Shown: positions 1-11,644, numbered from the stretch's first letter. The stretch is DNA of 64,000 nucleotides from Arion vulgaris (GCA_020796225.1 CM036756.1:65550144-65614143); one strand, 5' to 3'. Notes: generated from the letters alone by a model not told the origin. A program made the numbers and translations.

Positions 1-36
1 CTCGGTCCCTCTCCGCAGAAATGGCACGCCATATAT
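1..36 (-). mobile_element. SINE-E 3' fragment
   Basis: Reverse-strand match to the conserved body of the SINE-E family (CCCTCTCCGCAGAAATGGC), seen again at 58840-58860 and, forward, at 12055 and 18870. It is cut by the window edge. Confidence 0.5.
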
Positions 37-439
37 ATTAAGAATGTTGATATCAATGCGGTTTCTGGGAAATTGCTAAATAGAACCAAGTTATATCGAT
101 TGAAATAACGCACACAAAAAACAGTTAAGAAAGAACAGATTAGCTCCAGAAAACTTAGATCTTATACAGAGCAGATTGCAACAAAAAGCATAATATTAGA
201 ACAAAATCTGGATTGTAACTCTTCATTTGACAGCGGATTTGGTGATTATGAGAAAAAAACGTTTGACAGTTTATACAGAGAACCCTTCTGGAAGTTGTTG
301 AGGCATTATGGAGTACGTCACAGGTTCAGGAAACTAAATAATAAGAGAAACATTGGAGGTAATGAAATATAGAGTATATTACAGATATAGTTGAGAAAAG
401 ATCATGAGTATGGTACAGTGATAATCAAATTGTTATACA

Positions 440-470
440 TAGTTTTATATATATATATATATATATATTA
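440..470. repeat. (TA)n microsatellite
   Basis: About 28 bases of alternating T and A just upstream of the first SINE-A. Confidence 0.9.
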
Positions 471-507
471 GGGTAATACTCAAACAGATGGTGTGTCATC
501 ATCATAA

Positions 508-943
508 TCATGGGCGTCTCTGTGGTGTAGAAGTTAGGTGATAGTCTCTGGTTTCAAAGGTACTCGGTTCGCTCCCTCGTCGAGCCATCAGGATATTCTA
601 GCAGAGACCTCTGATATCAGTGTAGGTGAGATCGAGTTCCTAGTTCTATCGGTGACGGACGATAAAACGTTGATCCCAGGTTCAAGTTGAGCACTTATAA
701 GAAAACATTTGCAATTCGAAATTAAGAAGAGCGGGTTGGAAACCGCTGCCCGTGTAAAACTCATTAGAAAGACTAAAAAATACGATTTTACAATCTTAAA
801 AATTACAACAGGGACCCTCGTCGGTACTACGGAGTTCGTGCACTGCCGCTGAGATCGTTTTGTGTTAGAAAGAGATCGGAACACACATGGTTACGCGCCG
901 AAGTGCAGTGACGATAGTCATATCAACCACTCAATGAATCAAT
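508..943 (+). mobile_element. SINE-A, nearly full length
   Basis: A tRNA-derived SINE of about 435 bp. The head carries a box-A-like stretch (TCTCTGTGGTGTAGAAGTTA) and a box-B-like stretch (CTCGGTTCGCTCC). The body has the family landmarks: a segment reading 'CTATCGGTGACGGACGATAA', then GAAATTAAGAAGAGCGGG, then GGGACCCTCG, then AGAAAGAGATCGGA, and a TCAA-type 3' end. The same landmarks recur in order at 15101, 21820, 35830 and 37180. The element is non-coding; it depends on a LINE for mobility, which one is unknown. Confidence 0.8.
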
Positions 944-1039
944 GTACAAGTACAGGCACAACGCACTTTTCTAAACACAATTCTGGCGTAGTCAAGATAA
1001 GTAAAGAAATGCTCAGAAAAGACGAAACATTTATCTATT

Positions 1040-1735
1040 TCGAAGATGAATTCTGAACTAGACTAACATGTATACAGGACATAAGCAAAGTAGCTGTAGA
1101 GACCTAGATGAAGTTAGTCATCTTGGAGAAATCATTGGAACAGCATGGAGTACCAGCCAGAATATACTTAGAAAATGCTTCCAGCATGACATACACTCAC
1201 ACTTGAAAGATGGGTCAGCTACATGGAGCCCGTCATCAAATACCACATTATGTCAGCTGGATAAGGTGTGTAATAAGAGATTATGGGGCTGAGATAGTTG
1301 AACGCAAATCTGGATTTGTAAAGACATCAAGTTGTGTTCTCTCCTTCACTGCTAATATTACTAATCATATATCCAACCGAAAGAGCATCAGAATCTCCAG
1401 TACATCCATCAACCCTGCATCCTTCTCGTTGATTTGAGATCTCAAACATGGCCGCTTTGAGACTAATCTAAATGATAAATTATTGGACACCAGCAAGGAT
1501 TCCCATGTTGACGACTGGATTCACGTAGGCAATTCATCTCGATGTTTATATCTCAGAGCATAGGAAGCTGATCGCAGAACAAGACAAAGAAATATGGAAA
1601 ATTGTTTATTTGTTCCTACTATTTTGTTATCTGTGCTAACACGAGATCAGTTTGTTTATTGTTCAATCTTGTTTCTATTATTTTTCAATATTATTATTTT
1701 ATTCATATTTCAGGTTGGTTACGTTTGATCATTTT
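1040..1735 (+). other. unassigned sequence, possibly decayed repeat
   Basis: Short overlapping open frames between 1068 and 1437 (for example 75 codons from 1210) change frame several times, which resembles a broken coding sequence. I do not recognise the product. Nothing else is visible up to the 43-bp array. Confidence 0.2.
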
Positions 1736-1737
1736 TT

Positions 1738-2254
1738 GCTGTTAGTCTGTCTCTCTTGTCCGACGTGTTGTACTATTCATGTTGTTTGTCTGTCTCTCTT
1801 GTCCGACGTGTTGTACTGTTTATGTTGTTTGTCTGTCTCTCTTGTCCGACGTGTTGTACTGTTTATGTTGTTAGTCTGTCTCTCTTGTCCGACGTGTTGT
1901 ACTGTTTATGTTGTTAGTCTGTCTCTCTTGTCCGACGTGTTGTACTGTTTATGTTGTTAGTCTGTCTCTCTTGTCCGACGTGTTGTACTGTTTATGTTGT
2001 TAGTCTGTCTCTCTTGTCCGGCGTGTTGTACTGTTTATGTTGTTAGTCTGTCTCTCTTGTCCGACGTGTTGTACTGTTTATGTTGTTTGTCTGTCTCTCT
2101 TGACCGGCGTGCTGTACTGTTTATGTTGTTAGTCTGTCTCTCTTGACCGGCGTGTTGTACTCTTCATGCTGTTAGTCTGTCTCTCTTGCTCGACGTGTTG
2201 TACTATTCATGTTGTTTGTCTGTCTCTCTTGACCGGCGTGCTGTACTGTTTATG
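1738..2254 (+). repeat. 43-bp minisatellite, about 12 copies
   Basis: Unit of 43 bp containing GTCTGTCTCTCTTGTCCGAC then GTGTTGTACTGTTTATG. Variants TCCGACG, TCCGGCG and GACCGGCG are mixed along the array. Short open frames across it are a repeat artefact. Confidence 0.95.
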
Positions 2255-2492
2255 TGTCAGAAGGTGGAGATCTTCTGCAAATTTGACATATTTCAGCTGT
2301 TTATTAAATAACCATTGTATTATTGTATTTTTATTTTTTTGTAACGTCTGTTGTTGTCATATCAGAATGCCTATAATCATAATAAACACAAGCATTGTTG
2401 GTACAGCACACATTTCTGTTTGATATTATTTTTAATGTCGAAAGACTCCCTTAGTTCTTACTTTGTGAGTGACTTTACCTGTAGTATCTTGT

Positions 2493-2538
2493 TCTCTCTC
2501 TCTCTCTCTCTCGCTCTCTCTCGCTCTCTCTCTCTCGT
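2493..2538 (+). repeat. (CT)n microsatellite
   Basis: CT run with interspersed CG steps (CTCTCGCTCTCTCTCG). Confidence 0.9.
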
Positions 2539-2684
2539 GATCACCGCCCAAACCGATGTACCAGATTTTCCCATAAATTCTATTCATGTGGAAATCTGAT
2601 TCATGCAGCCTTAGCAAATGGTGTGTTTTACGTCACATCTTCAGCACCATTTGGAGCTCTGGTGCTTATCTTTCGACGATGTGT

Positions 2685-2872
2685 CTGGTTTCAGCCAGCG
2701 TTTACTCGGTTCGCTCTCTGTTCTGTAGCCATCTAATGTTTTTTACGGTGTGGAGTAGCTAGCACCACGCCCAACATTCTTTGTCGCCTCTTACGACATG
2801 CGTGGCAGGTAACAGTGGTTCTATCCTTTACACCCCAATTTTTGCCCGGTAACCACTCGGGTGGCAACTTGT
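2685..2872 (-). mobile_element. family C2 SINE-like fragment, next to SINE-A head scrap
   Basis: The segment with CGCCTCTTACGACATGCGTG, CCTTTACACCCCAATTTTTG and GTAACCACTCGGGTGG matches 22540-22622 closely. Read on the minus strand it starts CCACCCGAGTGGTTAC, which resembles a tRNA box A. A short piece at 2690-2712 (TTTACTCGGTTCGCTCTC) resembles the SINE-A box-B region. Confidence 0.6.
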
Positions 2873-2879
2873 TCAACAT

Positions 2880-3695
2880 TTTGCTTAACTTTATTAATCT
2901 TTTCCACCTGACGAGTTACTAAGTTAAATACACATACGATTCAGACATTTTTCAACAAATACCTACGGCAGATTCTAGACTCGGATAGTAAGAAAGAGGG
3001 ACACATACAAACCTGGGGACAAGGATAGCTGAAGCCCTTGAGGACCTAGGTCAGGATGGGAAAATGATGGATGGACGGATATACCCTCAGAGAGATACAA
3101 TCAAGTGTCACCAAAGTACAGTACCGCGCGGTATGTTTTATCATTATGATGCAAATCTTCGAAATGCGCCTCTTAAATGTTTTATTTTCTTTAAAATAAC
3201 CATCGATTTTGGTTTAATTTTTCACTGCACAAAATGTACGAATACTAGTTTTATTTTGAAAATATAAACTAATTTAAAATAATGATATCAGCTATCAACT
3301 ACAACAAGCGTAGCGTTAAGATTTGTAAATATTGAATGGGTCAAATTGTATTTTGATTTCGCTGCTTATATCGCCACCTATGTACCGCCTGATGCGGCCG
3401 CCACTCTGTATCATAACACCGCATGACCCTGCTAAAATAGAATCCTGCAGAGAAACGGAAAAAGGGATCCCAAAACAGGCATGGGGCGGAACCGTCTTGA
3501 GGAAAAAGGATATAAAGGTCATAAGGATATAAAGGTCATAAAGATAACAGCTGAGATAGGGAAAATTTAAAAACAGTTGTTGAAACCTTATGATCCATTA
3601 GGAGCTAAAAGAAATGAGGAGAAGCAATATTTCTGAAATGACATAATGACTCAATATTTAACATATTCGTATGGTATCTATGATGTGGAATGTCT
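2880..3695. other. no recognisable feature
   Basis: AT-rich sequence with only short random open frames. I see no repeat family or coding signal. Confidence 0.5.
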
Positions 3696-3697
3696 TC

Positions 3698-3957
3698 TAA
3701 ATGTCCTGTATGTTCAAATATAAAAGTGTTTGCAATTCTTATAAATGTCCTGTATATTCACATAGAAAAGTGTTTCCAATTTGTATAAATGTCCTGTATA
3801 TTCACATAGAAAAGTGTTTGCAATTTGTATAAATGTCCTGTATATTCACATAGAAAAGTGTTTCCAATTTGTATAAATGTACCGTATGTTCACATAGAAA
3901 AGTGTTTCTAATTTGTATAAATGCCCTGTATGTTCACATAGAAAAGTATTTGCAATT
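3698..3957 (+). repeat. 44-bp minisatellite, about 6 copies
   Basis: Unit contains AAATGTCCTGTATATTCACA then TAGAAAAGTGTTTSCAATTTGTAT in short form; copies differ by a few substitutions. Confidence 0.9.
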
Positions 3958-4419
3958 CTCTTGATTACTCAGGATAATTCTGTATGGTTACCTGATTTGC
4001 TCAAATGTTAAACTCATAATTCTGTCTACTCCTCTCTGAGTGTCTGATCTTATCTTTGCATAACAGCATTTAGATATATCGTTGCCAGAAATTTCCTGGC
4101 CACAGCTAAGTGTTATACCTGCCAACTGTTGCATTTTATCAATTAAATTTTTTAATAACGTGTCATTATTTTAATTTTTTAATTAACAAATCTTTTAATT
4201 TTTCAGAGTATTTTTCTATTCCCATATCTTCTTGAACATCTGATGTATCATCCCGTTTGTGGATAGCATGTCCGGTTTCATTTCTTTTGAGAAGATTCAA
4301 TTTGATCCTGGACGCTACCAATTTTGTTATTAGCCTTAGTGTCTGCATGTTCTCTTGTTTTTTAATGATGGTCTAAAATGTATATTCAATAGAAATGTAG
4401 CTTGTTCTTTGTTTGTATG

Positions 4420-5745
4420 ATGTATTGTTTTATGTCTGCTTAACATGTATCTACAATATTCCGCCATCTGTTCCACACTGTGTCCTTGTTTTATTCTTTG
4501 TATTACATATCGTCTTGACATTTTGTATTACATGTATCTACAATATTCCGCCCATCTGTTCCACACTGTCCCGATTCTTTGTTTTATGTCTGCTTAACAT
4601 GTATCTACAATTTTCCCGCCCATCTGTTCCACACTGTCCCGATCTTTGTTTATGTCTGCTTAACTGTATCTCAATTTCCATCTGTCCACCTGCCCGATTC
4701 TTTGTTTTATGTCTGCTTAACATGTATCTACAATATTCCGCCCATCTGTTCCACACTGTCCCGATTCTTTGTTTTATGTCTGCTTAACATGTATCTACAA
4801 TATTCCGCCCATCTGTTCCACACTGTCCCGATTCTTTGTTTTATGTCTGCTTAACATGTATCTACAATATTCCGCCCATCTGTTCCACACTGTCCCGATT
4901 CTTTGTTTTATGTCTGCTTAACTTGTATCTACAATATTCCGCCCATCTGTTCCACACTGTCCCGATTCTTTGTTTTATGTCTGCTTAACATGTATCTACA
5001 ATATTCCGCCCATCTGTTCCACACTGTCCCGATTCTTTGTTTTATGTCTGCTTAACTTGTATCTACAATATTCCGCCCATCTGTTCCACACTGTCCCGAT
5101 TCTTTGTTTTATGTCTGCTTAACATGTATCTACAATATTCCGCCCATCTGTTCCACACTGTCCCGATTCTTTGTTTTATGTCTGCTTAACATGTATCTAC
5201 AATATTCCGCCCATCTGTTCCACACTGTCCCGATTCTTTGTTTTTGTCTGCTTAACAGTGTATCTACAATATTCCGCCCATCTGTTCCACACTGTCCCGA
5301 TTCTTTGTTTTATGTCTGCTTAACATGTATCTACAATATTCCGCCCATCTGTTCCACACTGTCCCGATTCTTTGTTTTATGTCTGCTTAACTTGTATCTA
5401 CAATATTCCGCCCATCTGTTCCACACTGTCCTGATTCTTTGTTTTATGTCTGCTTAACTGTATCTACAATATTCCCCCATCTGTTCCACTGACCCGATTC
5501 TTTGTTTTATGTCTGCTAACGTATCTACAATATTCCGCCCATCTGTTCCACACTGTCCCGATTCTTTGTTTTATGTCTGTAACGATTATCTACAATATTC
5601 CGCCCATCTGTTCCTGTCCGATTCTTGTTTATGTCTGCTTAATGTTCACAATATTCCGCCCATCTGTTCCACTGTCGATTCTTTGTTTATGTCTCTAATA
5701 TGTATCTCATTTCCATCTGTTCACACTGTCCGATTTTTGTTTCTT
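4420..5745 (+). repeat. 67-bp minisatellite, about 19 copies
   Basis: Period of 67 bp (for example CCCATCTGTT at 4741 and 4808). The unit holds GTCTGCTTAACATGTATCTA, ATATTCCGCCCATCTG and ACACTGTCCCGATTC. Central copies are almost identical. Copies at 4640-4690 and 5590-5745 lose scattered single bases. The array ends where a family C2 element begins. Confidence 0.95.
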
Positions 5746-5905
5746 CTTGCGTTCCTTCTTCCGACTAATTTTGTCATTCTAATTGCGATATAATTGATCT
5801 TTGACAGACTATTTGTTATGTTGTGCGATTATGAGCCCATGGTGACTAGGCCCGCCCACCCGATTTCAACCAGCTGTTTATTTACTAGGGTACCTAGCCC
5901 TAGCA
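5746..5905 (-). mobile_element. family C2 element, 3' half
   Basis: Starts with TTCTTCTTGCGTTCCTTCTT and continues with a GATCTTTG region and TTTACTAGGGTACCTAGCCC, parallel to the copies at 22358 and 29555. On its own strand it ends in an AAG-rich tail. It abuts the 67-bp array without a gap. Confidence 0.55.
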
Positions 5906-7385
5906 CGATACAGGCTTGGATATACGCCTTTACGATAATCATTTGCCGTATATTTGGGCTTTGTGATTTACGTCAAACAGTGAGTCTAAACTGTACGCCC
6001 TTTCTGGCAGTGAAGTCGTTCCGGATTAGAAACAAAACTCGGTTTTTTGGGGTACATAAGCTTGTCCTAGGACGGCGTCTTACACGTATAACACATCGTG
6101 TAAAGTGTCGGCCTTCGCCAATGTTGAGATTTGGACAGCCTGTCAAATCGTTACATTTTCGGCTTCACTTTTCTGAATTTAGACTTAGAGTTTATTCCGG
6201 AGTAGGAGCATTCTCAGCCTTTTCAAGGCACGTGTCGACACTTGGTAATTTGCAGTTACTACTTTGCCTTTTTCCTGGCCCGGGAAACACTGGACTGGGA
6301 CTGCGCACAGATATTTTTGAGAGTCGTTTAAATCGGCGCTAGCAACGCAACTGAGATTTTGCGCTTGCCATCATCACCCACCTCAGTTCTTCTGGGGATG
6401 CTAGTTGCAAATGCAACAGTGCTTTATCCGGTTGTCACAAGGAGGGCAGTCCCGAAAGGCATCATCCACGCCATTTCTTCAGGGGATGTTAGTTGTTAAT
6501 GCAACAGTACCTTGCCCGGTTGTTCCGGGAGGGCAGTTTCGTTAAGCACTAATACGCAACTTTAGGAATTGCGCATGGCCAACCTTACCCAATAGGTTTG
6601 TCTGCGCTTGGCCTCTTGTACGGCGTTTACTGCAAATCTTCCCATGTGTCGTCTTGATACGTTACAGTGTTTTCAGAGGTTCTTGTCGAGCCCTTTGATT
6701 TTTTACACATCGTTCTCATTGATTCTTGCCCCACAGCTGGCAATTTGTTTGCGCCCCTTTTCTCCGGGGGAGTTGGGATTATTTCACAAACGACTCGTAC
6801 ACTATTACTTCTTACGTTTCTATTGGTTCTCACTGTGCACACATTCACAATGTCTCTAGATTGTCCGGACACAGAGCTCAACTCTGGCCCCCTTCTCAGG
6901 GCTCCGAGTTTCGCACTATGTGTGCTCCCGTGCAGCTCACATCGGGCCCAAGCTTTGCTCCAAGAGGGCCCACGACCTTTCTCTGAATGCACCACTCATC
7001 TATTCATGCTTCTTTTGTTCAGCTTTTCCATTAGGCCGGGAGAGACGTGCATTAATAGTCACTCTGGGATTCCGCTCGTCTGCGTTGCGAGCGGATCTCA
7101 TCCACCATGATGTCATCCACTATGTCTGCAACACTACTTAAACCAGAGTAGCATTCCCTCGATCCCTACCCGCTTAGCCAGACAATATCGGTTGTCTATT
7201 ACCAGGGTCACCACGTTGAGAGGGGGAGGATATTGATTAGTGCCAGCTTATGAATCCTGTCGCGGCGTTGTCCCTTTGCTCATTTGACCCCGCTTCTTTG
7301 TTTAATGTTCTTCTCTTTCGTTGTGCTCTTCATTGCTGCATTGTGACTTCCCTGCTACTTTTATTTCATTTAGTAAAATAAAGAT
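5906..7385 (+). mobile_element. possible CR1-like LINE 5' region with degenerate 2A-like motif
   Basis: This block is visibly more GC-rich than its surroundings. One frame (6667-7110) reads a leucine-rich stretch (LLLLTFLLVLTVHTF) followed by DTELNSGP at 6868-6891. Known: 2A ribosome-skipping motifs end DxExNPGP, and 2A-like sequences occur at the N-termini of some CR1/L2-type LINE ORFs behind a leucine-rich run. Here the first proline is serine, so skipping is not expected. The following frame is interrupted. Two diverged copies of about 95 bp (6378-6470, 6472-6550, both with GGGATG and AATGCAACAGT) lie upstream. An AATAAA occurs at 7376. Assignment to CR1 is inference. Confidence 0.35.
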
Positions 7386-7631
7386 CAGAATACTAAGAGC
7401 ATGCATATTCCCAATGGCAATGTATCAGTGTGAAGCACAGACATTTAACCAGATAATGTAAAAACATATATGTGCTTTGGAATATGTGTTACAGATGAAC
7501 CCTCCGTATACGATGGACATATAACAGAACCAATAAATCTATAGCTAGGAAACTCAAAATAAAATAAAAACTCGTTAATGCTACAACAAATAAATTTAGA
7601 AATTGAGGTATTTTGGACATATTTTTTCTTT

Positions 7632-7800
7632 TTTTCCCATCCAGAAGCACTTGAGCTTTTGGCTCTTCTGCTCTGTGCCATGGACATCGTAACCCTTCGG
7701 TTCGGTGCCACGAACATCGTAAATCTGGAGAACCTGTAGCTTTTTTCTGCCAGACCGCGGAATTGAACCCGCACTCACATAGGGCTTGTCACCCGCAGTC
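7632..7800 (-). mobile_element. SINE-B copy
   Basis: Minus-strand copy of a tRNA-derived SINE. Landmarks in plus orientation: CCAGAAGCACTTGAGCTTTT, CCATGGACATCGTAACCCTT, CGGTTCGGTGCCACGAAC, and the reverse of box B in GCGGAATTGAACCCGC. On the minus strand it runs tRNA-like head, two 30-bp internal repeats, then an A-rich end. Confidence 0.8.
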
Positions 7801-7821
7801 CAACGACCATTAAGGAAGGAT

Positions 7822-8015
7822 GTATCCAGGCAAAGAGAAGAGGAGGAATATCACGAAAAAAATGAATGTATGATGTAACTGATTATTTGAGTATGGACTG
7901 GTGCAGAGACGGGAAATCAGGAATAGGAGAGAGAGAAAGGATAAAGAGCTGTTAGGTCGACAAGACTAGTCAGGACAAGCTATTGGAGGATAATGATGAT
8001 GGTGATGATGTTATT
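7822..8015 (+). mobile_element. LINE 3' end with (GATGAT) tail
   Basis: Translation fragments around RREIRNRRERKDKELLGRQD and a GATGATGGTGATGATG end resemble the C-terminus and 3' tail of the LINE ends seen elsewhere in this window. The frame is broken and the 5' end is lost. Confidence 0.4.
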
Positions 8016-8936
8016 ATACAGTGTCTTCAAGCCTCCTAGTTTTACCGCTTTGTCGACCTCCCCAGCTCCTGGTTTCAATTGTCCAGCATGTTTTTCATTT
8101 GTCAATTTCTGGTTGAATTTTCAGCTTAGTCTGTCTGATCTTTTCTTTATTTTGTGGACGTCTGTTGGGTGTTTTGTCAATCTAATCCTGGCCTCCCCAT
8201 TCGGTTTGTTAGTGCAGTTTCTCTAGAGGACTGTAGCGAAGCTACAGAGATCATGTTTTGTGCAATACTCTAGATAGGTTGCATACAAATTCTCCAGAGA
8301 ATGACCGAGCCAAATGAGGAAACTCAATTTAATTAAGATACCCTACGACTTTAGACTATTTTAGACAAGGATTTTATTTTTATGCATGCCACAACATTGT
8401 ACTAGATATTTTGAGAAATGTTCATATTAATTTCTGTCACATTTTAAAATTTGGAAACGAACTTTAGTTCCGCTAAGTAAAAATCTCCCAGCTACGCAAA
8501 GCTTTTTGTAAGGAAAGAAATTTTTTGTTTAATGATTTTTGTTGCAGCTGCCATTAAGCTTGTTTGTTCCCACTGAGTTACGGCTAAGTAATTCATCTGA
8601 TCTCCTTTTTATCTAAAAAAACTAGTTAGGAACAACGTTACTGCACTTAAAACGTCCTCAAATGGGTTCCGTCGTTTTCATTTTGCTAAAAGTGCCAGTC
8701 AAGGCAATTACACATTAACGTCGATGGCGAGTCAGAATGTTCCTATTTTCAGAAAGTCTAGATGCTTATTATTATCTGCACCTTGTGGAGTTTATTGTCT
8801 CAACAGTTGTTCTTTACTTTTCCCACCCTGATCGTTTTCTTTAAGACTTCAATGGGTTATTTAGTATTCTTCAGATCTTAAATAAGACTTTGTGTCTCCA
8901 GGTCTGTTTGGAGTGTCCCATTTCCGTTTCATTTTC
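8016..8936. other. no recognisable feature
   Basis: No repeat family or convincing coding sequence visible; one 77-codon open frame at 7993-8226 has no recognisable motif. Confidence 0.5.
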
Positions 8937-9526
8937 GTGTTCCACATTAGAGCTAGACTTCTATACGAGAGACCCGTGTTCTACATTAGAGCTCGACTTC
9001 CATACGAGAGACCCGTGTTCCACATTAGAGCTCGACTTCCATACGAGAGACCCGTGTTCCACATTAGAGCTCGACTTCCATACGAGAGACCCGTGTTCCA
9101 CATTAGAGCTCGACTTCTATACGAGAGATCCGTGTTCCACATTAGAGCTCGACTTCTATACGAGAGACCCGTGTTCCACATTAGAGCTCGACTTCCATAC
9201 GAGAGACCCGTGTTCTACATTAGAGCTCAACTTCCATACGAGAGACCTTGTTCCACATTAGAGCTCGACTTCCATACGAGAGACCCGTGTTCTACATTAG
9301 AGCTCAACTTCCATACGAGAGACCTTGTTCCACATTAGAGCTCGACTTCCATACGGGAGACCGGTGTTCCACATTAGAGCTCGACTTCCATACGAGAGAC
9401 CCGTGTTCCACATTAGAGCTCGACTTCTATACGAGAGACCCGTGTTCCACATTAGAGCTCGACTTCCATACGAGAGACCCGTGTTCCACATTAGAGCTCG
9501 ACTTCTATAAGAGAGATCCGTGTTCA
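8937..9526 (+). repeat. 39-bp minisatellite, about 15 copies
   Basis: Unit contains GTGTTCCACATTAGAGCTCG then ACTTCCATACGAGAGACCC. Because 39 is 13 codons, all frames stay open over many copies, giving overlapping artefact frames on both strands. Confidence 0.95.
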
Positions 9527-9594
9527 TTTCATGGTAAGTCCAAGTATTTTTTTAATGCTGTGGGCATAAATGACGAGTAGAAATGATCTACAAA

Positions 9595-10165
9595 TATCAA
9601 AGCAGGCATTGAAGTGGGATGCAAAGGGTTCAAGAAAGTGAGGTCAACCTAAAGAGACCCTGAAACGAACTTTGCTGAGAGAGGCAGGAAATATCGGTCT
9701 CAGTTCCATGGAACATATGAAATGCGTTGCCTGCGAAAAGTTACCAATAACACAAGAAAAGACAGAATCACCAACATCAGCATAAGAAAGAAAGTTGGCA
9801 CAAAACCGTGCTTGAATTACATAGATAAACAAAGAATGAAGTGGTTTGGCCACTTAATAAGAATGCATCCAAACTCCACAGTATACAGAGTCTTCTACAA
9901 CAGAACATCGGGAAAGAAGGCAAGAGGAAGACCACGGAAAAGATGGTTAGATGGCGTAGCAGAATCATGTGAAAGATCAAAAATAACAATCACACAAGCC
10001 ACCAGAACAGCGCAAGACAAAACAGAAAACCACGACACTGGGCAACAACCCGGTAGCAGTGTGACGACAAAACAAGAAGAAGTTCCATGGAGGAGATTGA
10101 GCGAGTTGCCCAGGATAGAGCGGTATGGATAAATTACTTGCAGGCCCTATGTAACGTATAACGGT
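9595..10165 (+). mobile_element. older LINE 3' end, split by a younger LINE
   Basis: Left part (9595-9712) reads like a LINE C-terminus (ETLKRTLLREAGNIGLSS) and right part (10081-10165) continues it (MEEIERVAQDRAVWINYLQ, ALCNV). A related 3' end sits at 35615-35820, sharing the ending CCCTATGTAACGTATAA. The gap between the parts is the insertion at 9713-10080. Confidence 0.75.
9713..10080 (+). mobile_element. 5'-truncated LINE insertion (family L, AAG tail)
   Basis: Flanked by an exact 11-bp target duplication AGTTCCATGGA (9702-9712 and 10081-10091). Encodes the C-terminal region typical of LINE endonuclease-reverse transcriptase proteins: MRCLRKVTNNTRKDRITNIS, then MKWFGHLIRMHP, then KKARGRPRKRWLDG. 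The catalytic domains are absent because of 5' truncation. It ends GTGTGACGACAAAACAAGAA, with a GAA-type tail. The apparent 136-codon frame runs past the insertion into the older LINE and so is chimeric. Three further copies lie at 12548, 15682 and 49422 (minus). Confidence 0.9.
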
Positions 10166-10530
10166 ACGAGAGGAATTATTATATTATTATTATAAATGAA
10201 AAATCCGAAACTGAGCAGCTTCACGACAACTGTACTACACATGTGCCCATTAAATATCTAAGACACTTGTCCCACTTGTCCTACACCGACCTAACACGCG
10301 GTACTACAGACAGTAATGATATTTTTTATAAAACAAGAACTTGTCTAATAGCACTCGACTATATCTTCCGCAGGGTATACCACACACACACAGCCATTTC
10401 TCCACCGGAACTGGGTTATAAAAGGCCCCTGTCATGTCCTTAGCAACAGGTTTGTGTTTACCACATTGTTATACAGGTCTTAATCTGATAATCCGCCAAT
10501 AATATTTGTTGATTATGGTAGAATACTGGT
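10166..10530. other. no recognisable feature
   Basis: Unique-looking AT-rich sequence with short random open frames only. Confidence 0.5.
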
Positions 10531-10835
10531 TACCATTGTACACTACGTGAACTGGGTAGTCGACCACATTGTAAAATAGGTGAACTGGGTAGTCGACCAA
10601 ATTGTAAACTAGGTGAACTGGGTAGTCGACCAAATTGTAAACTAGGTGAACTGGGTTGTCGATCACATTTTAAACTAGGTGAACTGGGTAGTTGACCACA
10701 TTGTAAACTAGGTGAACTGGGTAGTTGACCACATTGTAAACTACGTGAACTTAGTAGACGAGAACATTGAAACTAAGTGAACTGGTAGTTGACCACATTG
10801 TAAACTGGTGAATTTGAGTAAGACGAACATTTAAA
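10531..10835 (+). repeat. 33-bp minisatellite, about 9 copies
   Basis: Unit contains GGTGAACTGGGTAGTCGACC and ACATTGTAAACT. The last copies (after 10740) lose single bases. Confidence 0.9.
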
Positions 10836-10982
10836 TTAAAGACCCTTGTTTTTGTGATATTTACAAACACAATAGTTTTATTAGCATATATTTTTCCAAT
10901 AGGAATGTGTGGTTGAAAGGTATAAATTATTTATAGAACAGTGGATTCATTCATTTGAATGCAACTACTGCAGCTGAACACT

Positions 10983-11252
10983 TTTCTTTCTTTTTCTTAC
11001 TTCATAGAACGCTCATATCGAGCACTTGTTAATCCTTCAATGTGATTTGTATGTGATCCGAGCCTATGATCGATAGTACGTTGTGTCAGTTATGCGCCTA
11101 CAGGTAGGCCAGCACATCCGATTTCTGTGACGCTTTTTATTTACTAGGGTAGCTTCCCAGACCCTTAACTCAGTCACCTCTAACGACATTCCTTGTCGGT
11201 GGTAGTGTTACTATTCTTTGCTCCCCTCGTGGTCCCCGGCAACACATGGACA
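10983..11252 (-). mobile_element. family C SINE-like element
   Basis: About 270 bp. Landmarks in plus orientation: GAACGCTCATATCGAGCAC, TTGTATGTGATCCGAGCCTA, AGTTATGCGCCTAC, AGGCCAGCACATCCGA, TTTACTAGGGTAGCTTCCC, and CTATTCTTTGCTCCC. On its own strand it ends in an AAG-rich tail. Seven copies are present in the window. It is non-coding. Whether it is a SINE or a LINE 3' end is not settled. Confidence 0.7.
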
Positions 11253-11279
11253 AGAAGTGTACGCAAAATAACATTGACA

Positions 11280-11572
11280 GAAAGAAAGAACCTATAAGCC
11301 CATTGCAAGAGTTTCAAATTAGTAAGAAGAGGTTAGACAAGAAGAGAAAAAATGAAATATTTTGGTCATGTAAAACGACATATTTCTTTTTGTAGAAGTT
11401 TAATCTGGAGGTCATTAAACCGAGTAGACGGGAGAGAGGTAGACCATAGAAAAGATGGACACAAGATGTCGTAGACGAGTTTAGTAAAACTGCGGCAGAC
11501 TCAGGTAATCTCACGCAGGACCTAGATGCATTAGAAAATGCTGTCGTGGAAGACAAGTTTCGAACATGATAA
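11280..11572 (+). mobile_element. LINE C-terminal fragment
   Basis: Frames read KNEIFWSCK..., then RERGRP with an in-frame stop before KRWTQDVVDEFSKTAADSG, then LDALENAVVEDKFRT and a stop. This is the 'GHV..R, GRPxxRW' C-terminal pattern of non-LTR retrotransposon polyproteins, truncated and mutated. It sits between two family C copies. Confidence 0.6.
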
Positions 11573-11644
11573 TCTCCATGATATTGTCAATATCGTTGTT
11601 AGATGAGAATATAACTTGATGTTAGAGGTCCCTGGAACGAATTG

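Noticed and set aside
5794..6342. A 182-codon open frame as a gene
   Set aside because: Its start lies in a family C2 repeat and I see no recognisable domain; the GC-richer composition alone lengthens open frames.
8890..9580. Overlapping frames on both strands that look like a repeat protein
   Set aside because: 39-bp minisatellite artefact with no flanking coding sequence.
9722..10132. A host gene encoding a basic 136-residue protein
   Set aside because: It is a truncated LINE C-terminus that reads through into the flanking older LINE; the target duplication marks the junction.
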